Shown here: piece after piece, positions 35,488-47,393 of the stretch
How the letters are laid out: the number at the start of each line of letters is the position of its first letter
How positions within the stretch are numbered: the first letter of the stretch is position 1
Program-made: the position numbers and the translations under genes
Source of the DNA: Moniliophthora roreri
Lineage: Eukaryota; Basidiomycota; Agaricomycetes; Agaricales; Marasmiaceae
Direction of reading: 5' to 3'
Length of the DNA stretch: 64,000 nt
Assembly (NCBI GenBank): GCA_001466705.2
Contig: LATX02000111.1
Coordinates: forward strand, 233,772 to 297,771
The notes under the pieces: model-generated
The model's input: only the letters and a program-made list of their open reading frames with translations
The model's database searches: none
Told to the model about the DNA's origin: nothing

Positions 35488-38400
35488 CATTTGTTTAATC
35501 TCTAATATCCTTCCCATTTCCTTGAAGACCTCCACAGCAAATCACAGGTCTCAATTGGAAATAATTTTGTCAGGAAGTCCAAATCACTTGTATACATGTT
35601 TGAATAAGAGTTCTGCTGTCTCTATTGTGTTGAGCTTCTTGTTGCATGGGATGAAAATCACCCTCTTTGTAGCTGCATGGTTGACCACGACCAATATTGA
35701 GTCCAGATTCTCCACTAAGGGTAAGTCCGTTATCAAGTCCATCGTGATGATTTGGAATGGTAACACATCTTTGTGTCCCCCAATTGGGTGCAATGGAACT
35801 CAAGTTGGGTGTGTGTTCACCTTCATTTGTTGGCATGCTGGACACCTATCAACAAATGTTTTGATGAACTTCGACATCATCCCAGGCCACCAGTAGTTCT
35901 TTTGGATTTGATCCAGAGTGTTCTATTGTCCTGGATGCCCATGAGGCAATGCCTTGTGAATTGTCTTGACTAAATGCTGCTGTAAAACTTCATCATTTGG
36001 CACATAGACACAATCTTTATAGAACAAAAGACCGTTTTCTGCTTTCCAATCCAACAGCAAGGATTTGATCAGGGGTGTTCCACATTCTATCAGAATTTCT
36101 AATGTCATCTGATAGAATTCATCTTTCAGCATAGCTTTTTCCAACATTTCTTTCAGCTCTGTATTGATTACATTGACAAATAACTTATCTGGCAACATAA
36201 CGATGTCCTCGTTATCTCTCTCTTTGTTGTCCACCAGATCTGGTTATTGAGACAGGGCATCAGATTGAACTATTTTTGATCCTGGAACATGCACCAGTTG
36301 TAGGTTGAATTGAGTTAAGAATAAGCTCCATCATGCTTGTCATCAATTTAGTTTCTGTGCCATTCAGAAGTAAGTTAAGTTCTTGTGATCAGATAGAATG
36401 GTCACTAGGTGTGCTCCTCCTAAAAGGTAGTGTTGCCACACCTTCAATGTGTTGATGATTGCTAGTAATTTCCAATCATAGATTTCATAATTTTGTTCTG
36501 TAGATGTGAAAGCATGTGAGATGTATCCACATGGGTGCAGTTTGCTGTCCGTTTCCTTTTGACATAGAACTGCTCCTGTCACCCATTTTGATGCATCCGC
36601 CTTGATTACGAAGGGCTGTGTGTCATCTGGCATCTGTAGGATTGGTTGTTGTAGAAATTTGGCCTTCAAAACGTCAAATGCAATTTGACATTGTTTCATC
36701 CAGTCGAATTTCATATCTTTCTTCATAAGGTCATGCAAAGGGTGGGCAAGTTCAGCATATTTGCCTATGAATTTGCGATAAAAATTCACGAATCCTAGGA
36801 ATGATCTCACACCTTTGACCGTTTTTGGTGCTTCCCAGTCTTTTATCCCAGCCAACTTTGTTGGATCCATCTGAATGTGCTCCAGAGTAATGATCATTCC
36901 TAGAAAGAGCATCTTCGTAACTTTGAATTCACATTTTTAGGGTTTAAGAAATAGATCATGTTCTTGAAGGCGTTCTAGAACTTGTTGAGTATGGATTTGA
37001 TGGATTCGTTGTTTGTCCGAAAAGATCAGAATGTTGTCCATGTAGACCATACACCATCCTTCATTGATGAAGTCTTTCAAGATGTCGTTCATGAAAGCTT
37101 GGAAAGTTGCTGGAGAGTTCGTTAACCCAAAGAACATTACTGTTGGTTCAAATAAGCCTCTTGGGGTTTTGAATGCAGCTTTCCATTGGTCTCCATCCTT
37201 GATCCAGACATTATTGTATTCATTTCATAAATCTAGCTTTGTAAAAATCCTGGTGTTCTTTAATCTGTCAACAAGGTTGGTAACAAGTGGAAGTGGGTAT
37301 CGATTTTTTATTGTTCCATTGTTCAGGTCTCAATAATCTTGACAAGGTTGTAACACTCCTGCCTCTTTCTTGGTGACAAAGAAAAAGAGTAATGCTATCG
37401 GAGATTTCAAAGGTCGAATGTACCCTTTTTGAAGGGTCTTGTTGAGAAATTTGTCCTGTTCAAGTCTTTCCTTCAGTGATAAGGAATCACTACATATGAG
37501 GTGTTCTTTTTATGCTATTAATACAAAGGAAATACACCCAGAATACTGCTATATATTTGCTTCCAGACAACACTCAGAAAATTCTATTAGTTTCAAGTTG
37601 TCATCACATATTGAAAACAGCAAGCATACTCTGGATTTTAATTTCCAGAAGAGTCTGTGTTTTTTTATTATTTTATGATAATGAAATTATAGAATTATCC
37701 TTTAATTTTCTAATTACAAATATACTAAATTTTCTGCCTTATAAAATAGTGAGAAAACATTTAGAAAATAAATATAAGATTTTGAATTTTATATTAAAGG
37801 AAACATGTTAAATACAAAAGGAAAACTATATAAAAACTATCTAAAAACTGCTTTAAAATATAGTGTTTTCACATGATTTTTCTACCATTTTCCTAGTGTT
37901 TTCCTAGTGTTTTCTCTGACTTTCCCACAATAGAAAATGTGGAATTTTTATCTTATCTTATTAGCATTTTCTGAGGATTTTCAACCAGAGAAAATTTAAT
38001 GTTTTCTCAGTATAGAAATTATTCTAATATATTGTATTATCTATTAATTCTCAGAATTTGAAAATTCCATATCTTTTGCTGCTGAAAATTTAGTATTCTC
38101 CAGGCATATTCTTGTTGAGAGGACACAATTGAAATTTAGAATTTATATATGGTTTTATAAAAATTCTCTTTGCAAGAAGATTAAGTGTTTTCTCAATCAG
38201 AAAATCATGTTAAAAGAACACCTCGTATGTAGTGAATACACCTTGCAATCTTTCAGTTTGAAATCCGATTTGAGATCAATTGCATGATGGTAAGGTCTAG
38301 ATGGTGGGAATCGTTCTGATTTCTTCTTTTCAAACCGATCAGTGTAATCAGAAAGGTATGGCGGAATAAGTTCTTCTAACAGTTTAGTTTTGACTTTGTG

Positions 38401-40043
38401 AGCTTGTGCTAAGACTTGGGAAGTGGATAACTTAGCATTGATCCTGATCTTGTCACTATCTTCTTGTCCTCGAATAAAAGATCAAATCAATACTTCTTCA
38501 ACACTGTCCAATATGCCAGTGAAAGGTTTAATCAGTCTTCATACCATCACTTTTCATTTTGGCCTAAACCTAATGACTCTGGTTACCCAATCAATATCTG
38601 GATTGTAATCTTGTAACCAGAGCAGGCTGAGAATGAATCATTCTGGTCCTAGTCCAGAGATGAAAAAGGTTTCTGTCATAGTTCAATTGCCGATGGATAA
38701 ATCCATCATGACTGAATGGATAATCCAACCAGTTTTGTTCCATGTGCCATCAACGTTATACACTTTAATAGGCTTTGGTAATTTTGTCTATGGTTTCTTG
38801 AGGCATTTTGCTTCTTCTTCACTAATGAAGTGTCCTCCAGCTCCTGAATCAATCAGGGCCCTTCCTTTGACGATTTCTGTCCCAATGTTGTATTGAACAG
38901 GAATATGCATAGAGTGTCGATTCAACTTAGCTAATACAATGTTTGAGATCGTTATTGCTGGCAGCAAGAGCATTGGCCTCTTCCGCCCTTTCAAAAACCC
39001 TCCTTTCCCATGAGATCAAAGATCTCATTCTGCTCTGCTTCTCCTTGTTCCAAAACCATTGCTTTGATTTTTGTAAATGCCTCTTGTGCAGAGAGCTTCT
39101 TTGGCTCAGTTCTTGGTTGACTGATTCAATTATCCTGTCCCTTGGATGGACAATCATGTGAGATGTGACCAGTCTGAGCACATCAGAAACACCTCTCTTG
39201 AGCAAGGTAATCTTTCTTGTCAGACTCAGACAAGATTCGGCTAATCATGGTTTCTTTCTCCTTTTGTACTACTTTCGGCTTTACTGGTTCTCTTGGAGTC
39301 CTCTTCTTCATGGCCATGGCAAACTTGTATTGGTTATCATATTGGATGGCCAGGTTGTACCATTCATCGAGAGTGGTAGAAGCTCCATCTGATCAAAGCA
39401 TTAATTTGTCTTGGAGAGAAGCTGGAAGTCCTTCCCTAAACATCTTCATCAATACAACATTATCATATCCAGTCTTCATCATCTTTGGGGAAAAACTTCA
39501 ATTGTTCTTCCAGTTCATCATCTTTCCTCTAAGGAGAGAAAGGAGGAGCATCTTCTTCTTGTCTGTATTGGATTTTGTAGGGTTCATTTGGAAATAGAGT
39601 TCAAGATCAAGGAGGAAACATCAAGTGTCTTTGTGATCCTCTTTATAGACTTCAGGGAGTGATGACTTTCCACTCTCATCCTTCTTGTTGGACATTGCGT
39701 TGACTACTGTGGTAGCAATAGTGGCAGTGATTCGTTCTTCATCAGCTGACACCTTTGGCTTAACATCTGTTGAAGCATTAGGGTTAGGGGTCATCATGTC
39801 TGGTATGGAGGGGTTTCCAAATAGATTTCTAAGTCCCTCTAACAACTCTGATTCTGGTGAAGACTTAGCTTCAGATTCTTCAGATAGTTCTTGGGGACCT
39901 TCTACTGCTCCTTTATGCTGGCTATGAGTGATCTGATGTGGATTTCTCACAGGGTCGGGGTTCAACAACTGCTTGGCTACTTTGAGCTGTTCATTGAGTT
40001 TGGTTTCTTTGTGTGCCATAAGGTGGGCCCAAGGTGGCGTCAT
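35437..40043 (-). pseudogene. Ty3/gypsy gag-pol (element 1), interrupted and truncated
   Basis: Read on the minus strand: gag start MTPPWAHLMAHKETKLNEQL at 40043; gag capsid to about 39,200; zinc knuckle at about 39,140-39,180 with a TGA inside; protease GRALIDSGAGGHFISEEEA near 38,840-38,880; start of reverse transcriptase near 38,430-38,240; then a 747 bp TIR element (37488-38234). RT continues after it with FGLTNSPATFQAFMNDILKD and the active-site box YMDNIL (36,940-37,137). RNase H ([22 protein letters not shown]) is at 36,364-36,912. Integrase starts about 36,234 with the HPGQ block and core MDLITDLP...DSILVVVNH, and is cut at 35437 near the [14 protein letters not shown] motif. Several frameshifts and stops make it inactive. 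Domain order PR-RT-RH-IN fits Ty3/gypsy. Confidence 0.88.
37488..38234. mobile_element. CACTA-ended non-autonomous TIR element, copy 1
   Basis: 747 bp, very AT-rich, with inverted ends: left CACTACATATGAGGTGTTC and right as its near complement (...CCTCGTATGTAGTG). Flanked by AAT on both sides (37485-37487 and 38235-38237), a 3 bp target-site duplication. It splits the reverse transcriptase of element 1. No transposase is encoded. CACTA ends plus 3 bp duplications suggest the CMC/EnSpm group; this is inference. Confidence 0.82.
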
Positions 40044-40103
40044 AGTTTGGTTCAGAAGTAATGCCTAGACCTAGACAGGTCGGCAATGTTCAGCTTGACC
40101 TTT

Positions 40104-40676
40104 TGTTATGTTACTTGCACAGCAATGACAACAACTCAACACCACTTTAACATTGTAGTGCTAAGTTCAAGAGTCAAGTTCAAGTTCGCTAGCAAGGCTA
40201 GACTTAGATGTTTAGTTGTTGGCTTGCAAGATACAAGGTTGATTAACCAGGTCAAGCTGAAGAGCCTTGACCTAGTTTCTATCTACTTATACATTGTTTG
40301 TATCTGCTCAATTACATTGTTCAAGTCACAATAGATTAACTCGAAATAAAAATGACAAAGTGAATAGAACTTGAAAGAAATGAAAAGAATAAAAGGTGAA
40401 GTCATAATGAAGTCATAATGAGGTCATGAATGAGATCATAAGTGAAGTCATAACAAAGTCATAAAATGAAGTCATCAAAGAATAAGAAAGAAACAGATAG
40501 AAAGAAAAAGATAAGATATACTGAAAATGGGAATTGGGAAGGTGGACAAGTCCAGATGTCAAAGAATAGCATAGGTAATTGTTAAATAGTTAGTAGAAAA
40601 GAGAAGAAGTGCTCAAGAAGGCACCAAAGGTGTGTAATAGTACAAGTCCAGAAAAAGAAAATGAAAGTCTGTAACA
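40104..40676 (-). repeat. 5' LTR of element 1 (family L1)
   Basis: 573 bp with TGTTATG...TGTAACA ends, adjacent to the gag leader on its left. It holds aggtcaagctga at 40249-40260, an exact 12 nt complement of tcagcttgacct at 40090-40101 immediately outside the LTR (the expected primer-binding site). An internal stretch of repeated gaagtcataa-type words (40,397-40,475) makes it longer than its relatives. Confidence 0.8.
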
Positions 40677-40785
40677 AAGGCTGCAATGCTTCAAACACAT
40701 TTCACAATCCATGGCAACACCATTATATGAGCACAGTGCCCTCAAATGGGTGAACATAATCACAAGAATCCCTTGATCAAAACCN

Positions 40786-42438
40786 ATCCTGTCCCTTGGA
40801 TGGACAATCATGTGAGATGTGACCAGTCTGAGCACATCAGAAACACCTCTCTTGAGCAAGGTAATCTTTCTTGTCAGACTCAGACAAGATTCGGCTAATC
40901 ATGGTTTCTTTCTCCTTTTGTACTACTTTCGGCTTTACTGGTTCTCTTGGAGTCCTCTTCTTCATGGCCATGGCAAACTTGTATTGGTTATCATATTGGA
41001 TGGCCAGGTTGTACCATTCATCGAGAGTGGTAGAAGCTCCATCTGATCAAAGCATTAATTTGTCTTGGAGAGAAGCTGGAAGTCCTTCCCTAAACATCTT
41101 CATCAATACAACATTATCATATCCAGTCTTCATCATCTTTGGGGAAAAACTTCAATTGTTCTTCCAGTTCATCATCTTTCCTCTAAGGAGAGAAAGGAGG
41201 AGCATCTTCTTCTTGTCTGTATTGGATTTTGTAGGGTTCATTTGGAAATAGAGTTCAAGATCAAGGAGGAAACATCAAGTGTCTTTGTGATCCTCTTTAT
41301 AGACTTCAGGGAGTGATGACTTTCCACTCTCATCCTTCTTGTTGGACATTGCGTTGACTACTGTGGTAGCAATAGTGGCAGTGATTCGTTCTTCATCAGC
41401 TGACACCTTTGGCTTAACATCTGTTGAAGCATTAGGGTTAGGGGTCATCATGTCTGGTATGGAGGGGTTTCCAAATAGATTTCTAAGTCCCTCTAACAAC
41501 TCTGATTCTGGTGAAGACTTAGCTTCAGATTCTTCAGATAGTTCTTGGGGACCTTCTACTGCTCCTTTATGCTGGCTATGAGTGATCTGATGTGGATTTC
41601 TCACAGGGTCGGGGTTCAACAACTGCTTGGCTACTTTGAGCTGTTCATTGAGTTTGGTTTCTTTGTGTGCCATAAGGTGGGCCCAAGGTGGCGTCATAGT
41701 TTGGTTCAGAAGTAATGCCTAGACCTAGACAGGTCGGCAATGTTCAGCTTGACCTTTTGTTATGTTACTTGCACAGCAATGACAACAACTCAACACCACT
41801 TTAACATTGTAGTGCTAAGTTCAAGAGTCAAGTTCAAGTTCGCTAGCAAGGCTAGACTTAGATGTTTAGTTGTTGGCTTGCAAGATACAAGGTTGATTAA
41901 CCAGGTCAAGCTGAAGAGCCTTGACCTAGTTTCTATCTACTTATACATTGTTTGTATCTGCTCAATTACATTGTTCAAGTCACAATAGATTAACTCGAAA
42001 TAAAAATGACAAAGTGAATAGAACTTGAAAGAAATGAAAAGAATAAAAGGTGAAGTCATAATGAAGTCATAATGAGGTCATGAATGAGATCATAAGTGAA
42101 GTCATAACAAAGTCATAAAATGAAGTCATCAAAGAATAAGAAAGAAACAGATAGAAAGAAAAAGATAAGATATACTGAAAATGGGAATTGGGAAGGTGGA
42201 CAAGTCCAGATGTCAAAGAATAGCATAGGTAATTGTTAAATAGTTAGTAGAAAAGAGAAGAAGTGCTCAAGAAGGCACCAAAGGTGTGTAATAGTACAAG
42301 TCCAGAAAAAGAAAATGAAAGTCTGTAACAAAGGCTGCAATGCTTCAAACACATTTCACAATCCATGGCAACACCATTATATGAGCACAGTGCCCTCAAA
42401 TGGGTGAACATAATCACAAGAATCCCTTGATCAAAACC
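40786..42438 (-). repeat. Apparently exact duplicate of 39132-40784 across a single n
   Basis: Every frame compared is offset by exactly 1,654 and identical, including gag N-terminus (41697-41275), the LTR (41758-42330) and flank. The copy begins right after the n at 40785 and ends at the point where unique sequence begins (42439). This is most simply an unmerged overlap of two contigs. Confidence 0.85.
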
Positions 42439-43540
42439 AGAGTGCTGTCTGCAGCTATAGAAGCTACTCTCTAATCTCCTTGATGTTGATGACAGATGCT
42501 GTAAAGTCTATAATGCAGTGGAGTCAGCATGAAAGCAACAGTGACAGTGAATGGGAGCTAGACAGCAATGAGGATTTCTTGTACTCAGACAGTGAGAATG
42601 ATTTGAGGACTTGACACTTCTGCATGGAAGAAGTTGTGGCTGTGGAGGGTGGAGAGGCTCTTGACAAACAAACAAATCCCACAAGTTATGCCAGTTGTCC
42701 TAACACCTTAGAAATTGGAATAAGGTTTGATGGATATGGAATAGAATCAAAAACATATCATTTTAGGAAATATGTCCAGACAGAGTAACTACTATCCGAC
42801 TACAGGTATGTGTTCAATTTTCTGAGGTGTTAGGATGAATGGGAAGGAGTCTGGTCCCTCTGCATCTACTGCTTGCCAATCAATCAAGACAACTAGCCAC
42901 CTTATGTTCAGCCATTTGCTCAGTACCTCCATCAGAGCAGGGACCCACTTTCCATGAGGAAGTCATTAAATAAAATTCTTTTATCACTAATGACTCTTAC
43001 AACAAAGAGAGACATCTTCAACTACTGTCACTTGGTAACCTATTCATCATCAGAGGGGTAAATATATATTTAACACTGACCTGAATGTATTGTCATTAGA
43101 TTTGACCACTTGCTGTTGTAACTACAAGGCCTCTTTTGCTCTGTATGCAGTGGAAAGTGAGATGTAGTAAGCATAAACTGTGAGAAGGTACATTGAACAT
43201 GAACCCTTGTGCAACCATCCCCTACATGCACATGACCATGGGCCACCAGATCCGATACGTCACTGCAAGATGAAGTTCTGACTCATTTTTGTCCCTGTCA
43301 CTTTCTTTTCCATAGCACAGGGAGTACAGGTCATTGTTTCGTGTTGATACAAGTAAATACAGCCAGTGCCCTACTAAAAATAGATTTATTGAAAAAAAAT
43401 TTAAATCTGACTAATTAGTCTATTTCAGGATGAGTACTATGACTCAAGCCGCTGAATAAAGCCCTTAATGCCTGCTTTCACTGCCCACCTTCAACACCCA
43501 CCTTCACCGCTGCCTTCCCCAACTCCTTTGTTGTGCTGAG
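42439..43540. other. Unassigned decayed DNA
   Basis: About 1.1 kb. A plus-strand stretch at 42,491-42,614 gives an acidic peptide (NSDSEWELDSNEDFLYSDSE) ending in TGA, and 42,715-42,790 gives RFDGYGIESKTYHFRKYVQT; these look like remains of one degraded protein gene that I cannot name. A short AT-rich patch follows at 43,390. Confidence 0.35.
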
Positions 43541-43544
43541 CAGG

Positions 43545-46500
43545 TCAGGGCCTCCAGAACATGGCATTAGCCATAGTAGACTCCCATGTGGTAGGTGCTA
43601 CTCCTCTTGTGGTGTTGAACCTCCTCTCACATTCCAGGCAGCATTCAACAAACCTGAAGAACACACGCCCCTCCCTTTCCATAGTCTGAAGCAGACGACA
43701 GTCACCAAATTGGACTTGGTGCTGAAGACTGGAGACAAAGTTATCAACTTGCGTGATTCTGTCATTCATTTGTTGGTAGTAGGATCTAAAGTTGATGATG
43801 AAGTCTGTTTCCAGTGAGTCATCCTCCTCCTCTTCTTGTACTATGCCTGTCTGAGCCACTTCTATGGGTATTTCCATTGCAACATTACTCCCATCACCCC
43901 CAGCAATCACAATACCATCCAAGGTTATCAAGCTTGGGTGTACCCAGATCAGAAGGTTCCACTTATGTGTCACTTCCTAGAAAAAGTGTGGTGGAACTGG
44001 TTTAACTGCCTGGACAAGATGTTTGCACAGAAGGAAGCAGCTGCAGCATATACTGGAGCAGGTACATTGCCAATTTAAGGGATCAGTTTGGTATGCGGGG
44101 TTCACTGGGTAAGTGATCTGCCTCTCCTGCAGCTCCTTCCATTCATGTTTGAATGCCTTTCTCCAGGAAGCACAATAGTGGTAGCGGCTAATAGGGTTCA
44201 GGATGAGTGCCAACTTCTTGTCGTAAAGTGGCACTAACTTCTTGACCAGGATCCATACGAGAAGGTCAAGATGAGGGTTTTGGAAGTGGTGCAGAAAATC
44301 ATTCTTAATCTTTTTCCAGCTGCAAAGGTGAAGTCAGCTTTATATGTATGTCTGAACAAACTGAACACTTACTGAGATTCCAGGATCATTGTTGTTCAGA
44401 GCACCAGAATTTCATTAGGACATGCCAAACGTGCCCAAAGCTTCCAGCGCTCAGGCCAGAACCAGTTTTCCCATAGGTATGCCCATAACTCTGGTAAATT
44501 ATTTTTGACACAAAAGTGATATATGTCTTTGGACATCCACTTATAGATTGCAGCAGAGTCTGGGGCATACTCACCAGGTATGAAAGAATGAGCACAGTAT
44601 GCAGTCTCCATCCTATCGAGGATGGTCACACGATATATTTCTGGACAGAAAGTATGTTGTCCCTGTCCTGTTTCCTCTACTTCATCCTCTGATACTTCAA
44701 GCTCTTTGGCACTCCCATCACCTCCATCAGTATACATATCTGATTGATTCTCGTCACCAGATGAGTCATCAACCAAATCAATTGGGAGTTGTGATGGTGG
44801 TGGAATCTTGATCTTCAGTGTTACAATTGCCTCTATTTTCCCTTATGTTTCTCTTTCCCCTTGGACTTACTACACCTTCCCAGCCCCCTTTTTCTGCTTA
44901 CATCATATGCTTCTTCTTTCATCAGACTTATTACACTTCCCCAGTTCCCCTTCCCTCTTCTAATGTACTAGTATACACCAATTGCACCAGTATTTATTAA
45001 CAATCACCAACTTCATCACTATATACATATATAGTAGACATTAGTCTGGTTGTATCTATTTAAGTGCTCAAGCAGGGACAGAGTCTCTAGCTTGACCTGG
45101 TCAATCAACCTCTTATCCTGCAAGCTACGACTGAACCCAGACATCTAGCAGAAGGTTCTACCTACTGTTAATTTGTCAAACTCAAACTTGAACCTTGTCA
45201 CTTAACGTCACTTCATCTTAAGCAGTGTTGAGTTGTTGTTGTTGCTGTGCAAGTGACATAACATTCAGTGCCCAAGTGCATTGAGGTTGACTCGGATGAA
45301 TTGTATGTGCTTTCTTCTTCTCTCCCCTCTGTTTTCTTGGCTTATCCTCTACCCCATTATCTAGTATGCCCCCCTCATGCTCTGCCTTGTCTGGCTTTCC
45401 TGCCAGCTTGAATTTTGAGTCAATGAACAGAAAGTATGCATGTGCTCGGTCTGGTTGGTAGGGGGTTGTTGCTAGCTTTGCCATCCCGATATGTCTCCTG
45501 ACTGCTTTCTTCATGTGGTATAGGCATATTTGGATCTTTGCAAGCTTCCAGGCTTCCTGTATCATTTCAATTTCTGCCATATCTTTGTCAACATGCACAA
45601 AGCCACCATTATAGTCGACTCCATAGTGGTCTTTCAAGATCTTGGCCCACAAGGTGAGTGCTTTAGAATGTTTCCAATTACTAATTGCACTCACAGTCAT
45701 CACAAGGCAATATGATAATGGCATCCCAGTGTTATCATGTTCACCCATGATGCTATACAATTCCAAACCACTTGAGTTAGTATTGACTGAAAGGAGTATA
45801 AGGTTAGCTTTCAATTTCTGCTTCCAAGTTAAAGAGTGTCTTACAAGTTGCATCAATCCCACCCTCCTTACTCTTCCCTCTCCCTAGTGCTTCAAGCTGA
45901 CCCTTCAGTCCAAATGCAACAATTACAATCCCTTCCTCTGGCACAATATCTGAGAAGAAATCAATATCTTCTCTAAATTCTGAGAGAAGAATCTGTGCTG
46001 ATTTTACAGGGCCTTTATTCCTTTTCCACAGTGTCTCACTCATTTTTGTTCAGGCTGCTCAGATTTGACGTGGCATAACATGCAGAGGTTCCTTTCAGAT
46101 TGCTTGAACCAGTGCATGTGGGGAGTAGTTGTCCAGATGCTTACATATGATAGCCAACACATCTGCCAGCATTGAGACGTCATAATAAGGTTTGTGCTTC
46201 TCTTTGTGGTGAAGCAATATTCTGACATGTGTCTTTCCACCACCCTGACTGTGGCTCACAACATTTAACCAGCTCCTGCATGAATAGCGAATCATCCCAA
46301 CATTGTCATGACGCTTCACCTCAGGCTTCATGCTTGGATGAAATTTTTGGTTTCAGCAGTTGTCCTGTGAGCACCAATAACACGTCTTGTGTCCTGTAGT
46401 GCTTTCAAAGTGCTTGTGAACTCTAGCATATAAAATGTAAGTATATTTCATTAGACTATGATTTAATGACTCACTGAAACCACCATTCAGTCACTTTCCA

Positions 46501-46920
46501 AACTTCAACTGCACAGACACCTACTTGTTCACGATGAGACATGAGCAGGTCATCATCCATGATAAACTCACCATGGAACTCAACATTATCCATCTGCAAG
46601 ACAGCCTTTTGAAGGGCATCAAATAAATCCTGAGCATCTTGATAAAGTACTAGCTGTATAATTTCCTGTCATTTAACTCTTGTTTTACATTGATAATAGA
46701 GCTACACACCTGTCTGGGTTCTTCATGGTCTGAGGCATGTTCTGGCTGATTACTTGTATTCCCAATAGATTGTGGTGAGTGAGCAGGTGGAGGTGGAGGC
46801 TGCCGAGGATTATCATTGAGCTTGGCTTCATCCTGGTTATGTTTCTTGTTTTTCCAGTTGCACGCTTCTCGAGCATGCCTCTGACATGTCTCGCACTGCT
46901 TGAATGTGTATGTGGGTGGG
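43545..46920 (-). mobile_element. Mutator-like (MULE) transposase gene, interrupted
   Basis: Read leftward from 46920: a Cys-rich start (QCETCQRHAREACNWKNKK); DNA-binding-like domain with KTHVRILLHHKEKHKPYYDV at 46,160-46,260; MULE transposase domain at 45,900-45,450 (IMGEHDNTGMPLSYCLVMT, GGFVHVDKDMAEIEMIQEAW, ICLYHMKKAVRRH). A 445 bp solo LTR with TTCAG duplication interrupts it (44,819-45,263); removing it leaves the frame open. Then come an acidic linker, YLWENWFWPERWKLWARLA near 44,400, and a SWIM zinc finger WQCTCSSICCSCFLLCKHLV at about 44,010-44,075. The C-terminal coiled part ends near 43,545. Few stops are seen, so this is among the better preserved elements. Its right side is cut by the chromovirus LTR at 46921. 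TIRs were not found. Confidence 0.82.
44819..45263 (+). repeat. Solo LTR (family L1) inside the MULE gene
   Basis: 445 bp with TGTTAC...ATAACA ends, flanked by TTCAG at 44814-44818 and 45264-45268. The perfect 5 bp duplication and absence of internal sequence show LTR-LTR recombination after insertion. The self-priming word agcttgacct occurs here too (about 45,091). Confidence 0.88.
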
Positions 46921-47355
46921 TGTTATGTTACTTGTGCAGCAACATCAACTAACCACTTAAAAAAGGTAGAACCCTTTAAAAGCAGTTCTCAAGTTCAAAC
47001 TAGAGTTCATTCAATGGATGTTGAAGTTCAGAGTTCCTTTGATCTTGCTTGCAACACAAGTTAGAATTAACCAGGTCAAGCTGAGGACTTAGAGTCCTAG
47101 CTTGAGCACTTAAATACATTACAACCAATTGTGTAGTCTATGTCATACAAACATCCAATAACTATGATGATGTGGTAATAAATACCAACATGGTCAGGAT
47201 ATAGCTAGAAGTTCTGATAGAAAAAGGGTGCTAGGAAGGTGTAATAAGTCTGATGATAAAGAAGCATGGGGTTTCTGATAGAAAAAGGGTGCTGGGAAGG
47301 TGTACATGTCTGATCAAAAGGGAAGCATATGTAATAGAGTAGGAAAAACGTAACA
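46921..47355 (-). repeat. 3' LTR of chromovirus (element 2)
   Basis: 435 bp with TGTTATG...GTAACA ends. On its right (upstream in minus sense) lies a purine run, GACAGGGGGGTAG, the expected polypurine tract, so this is the 3' LTR of a minus-strand element whose body extends to the right. Its left edge interrupts the MULE gene; the matching 5' LTR is missing. Confidence 0.78.
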
Positions 47356-47393
47356 CTACCCCCCTGTCAAGGGCAAAACTCCGTATTGCCATT

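Noticed and set aside
39132..42438. Two tandem gag genes
   Set aside because: The copies appear identical and are separated by an n, so an assembly overlap is far more likely than two genes.
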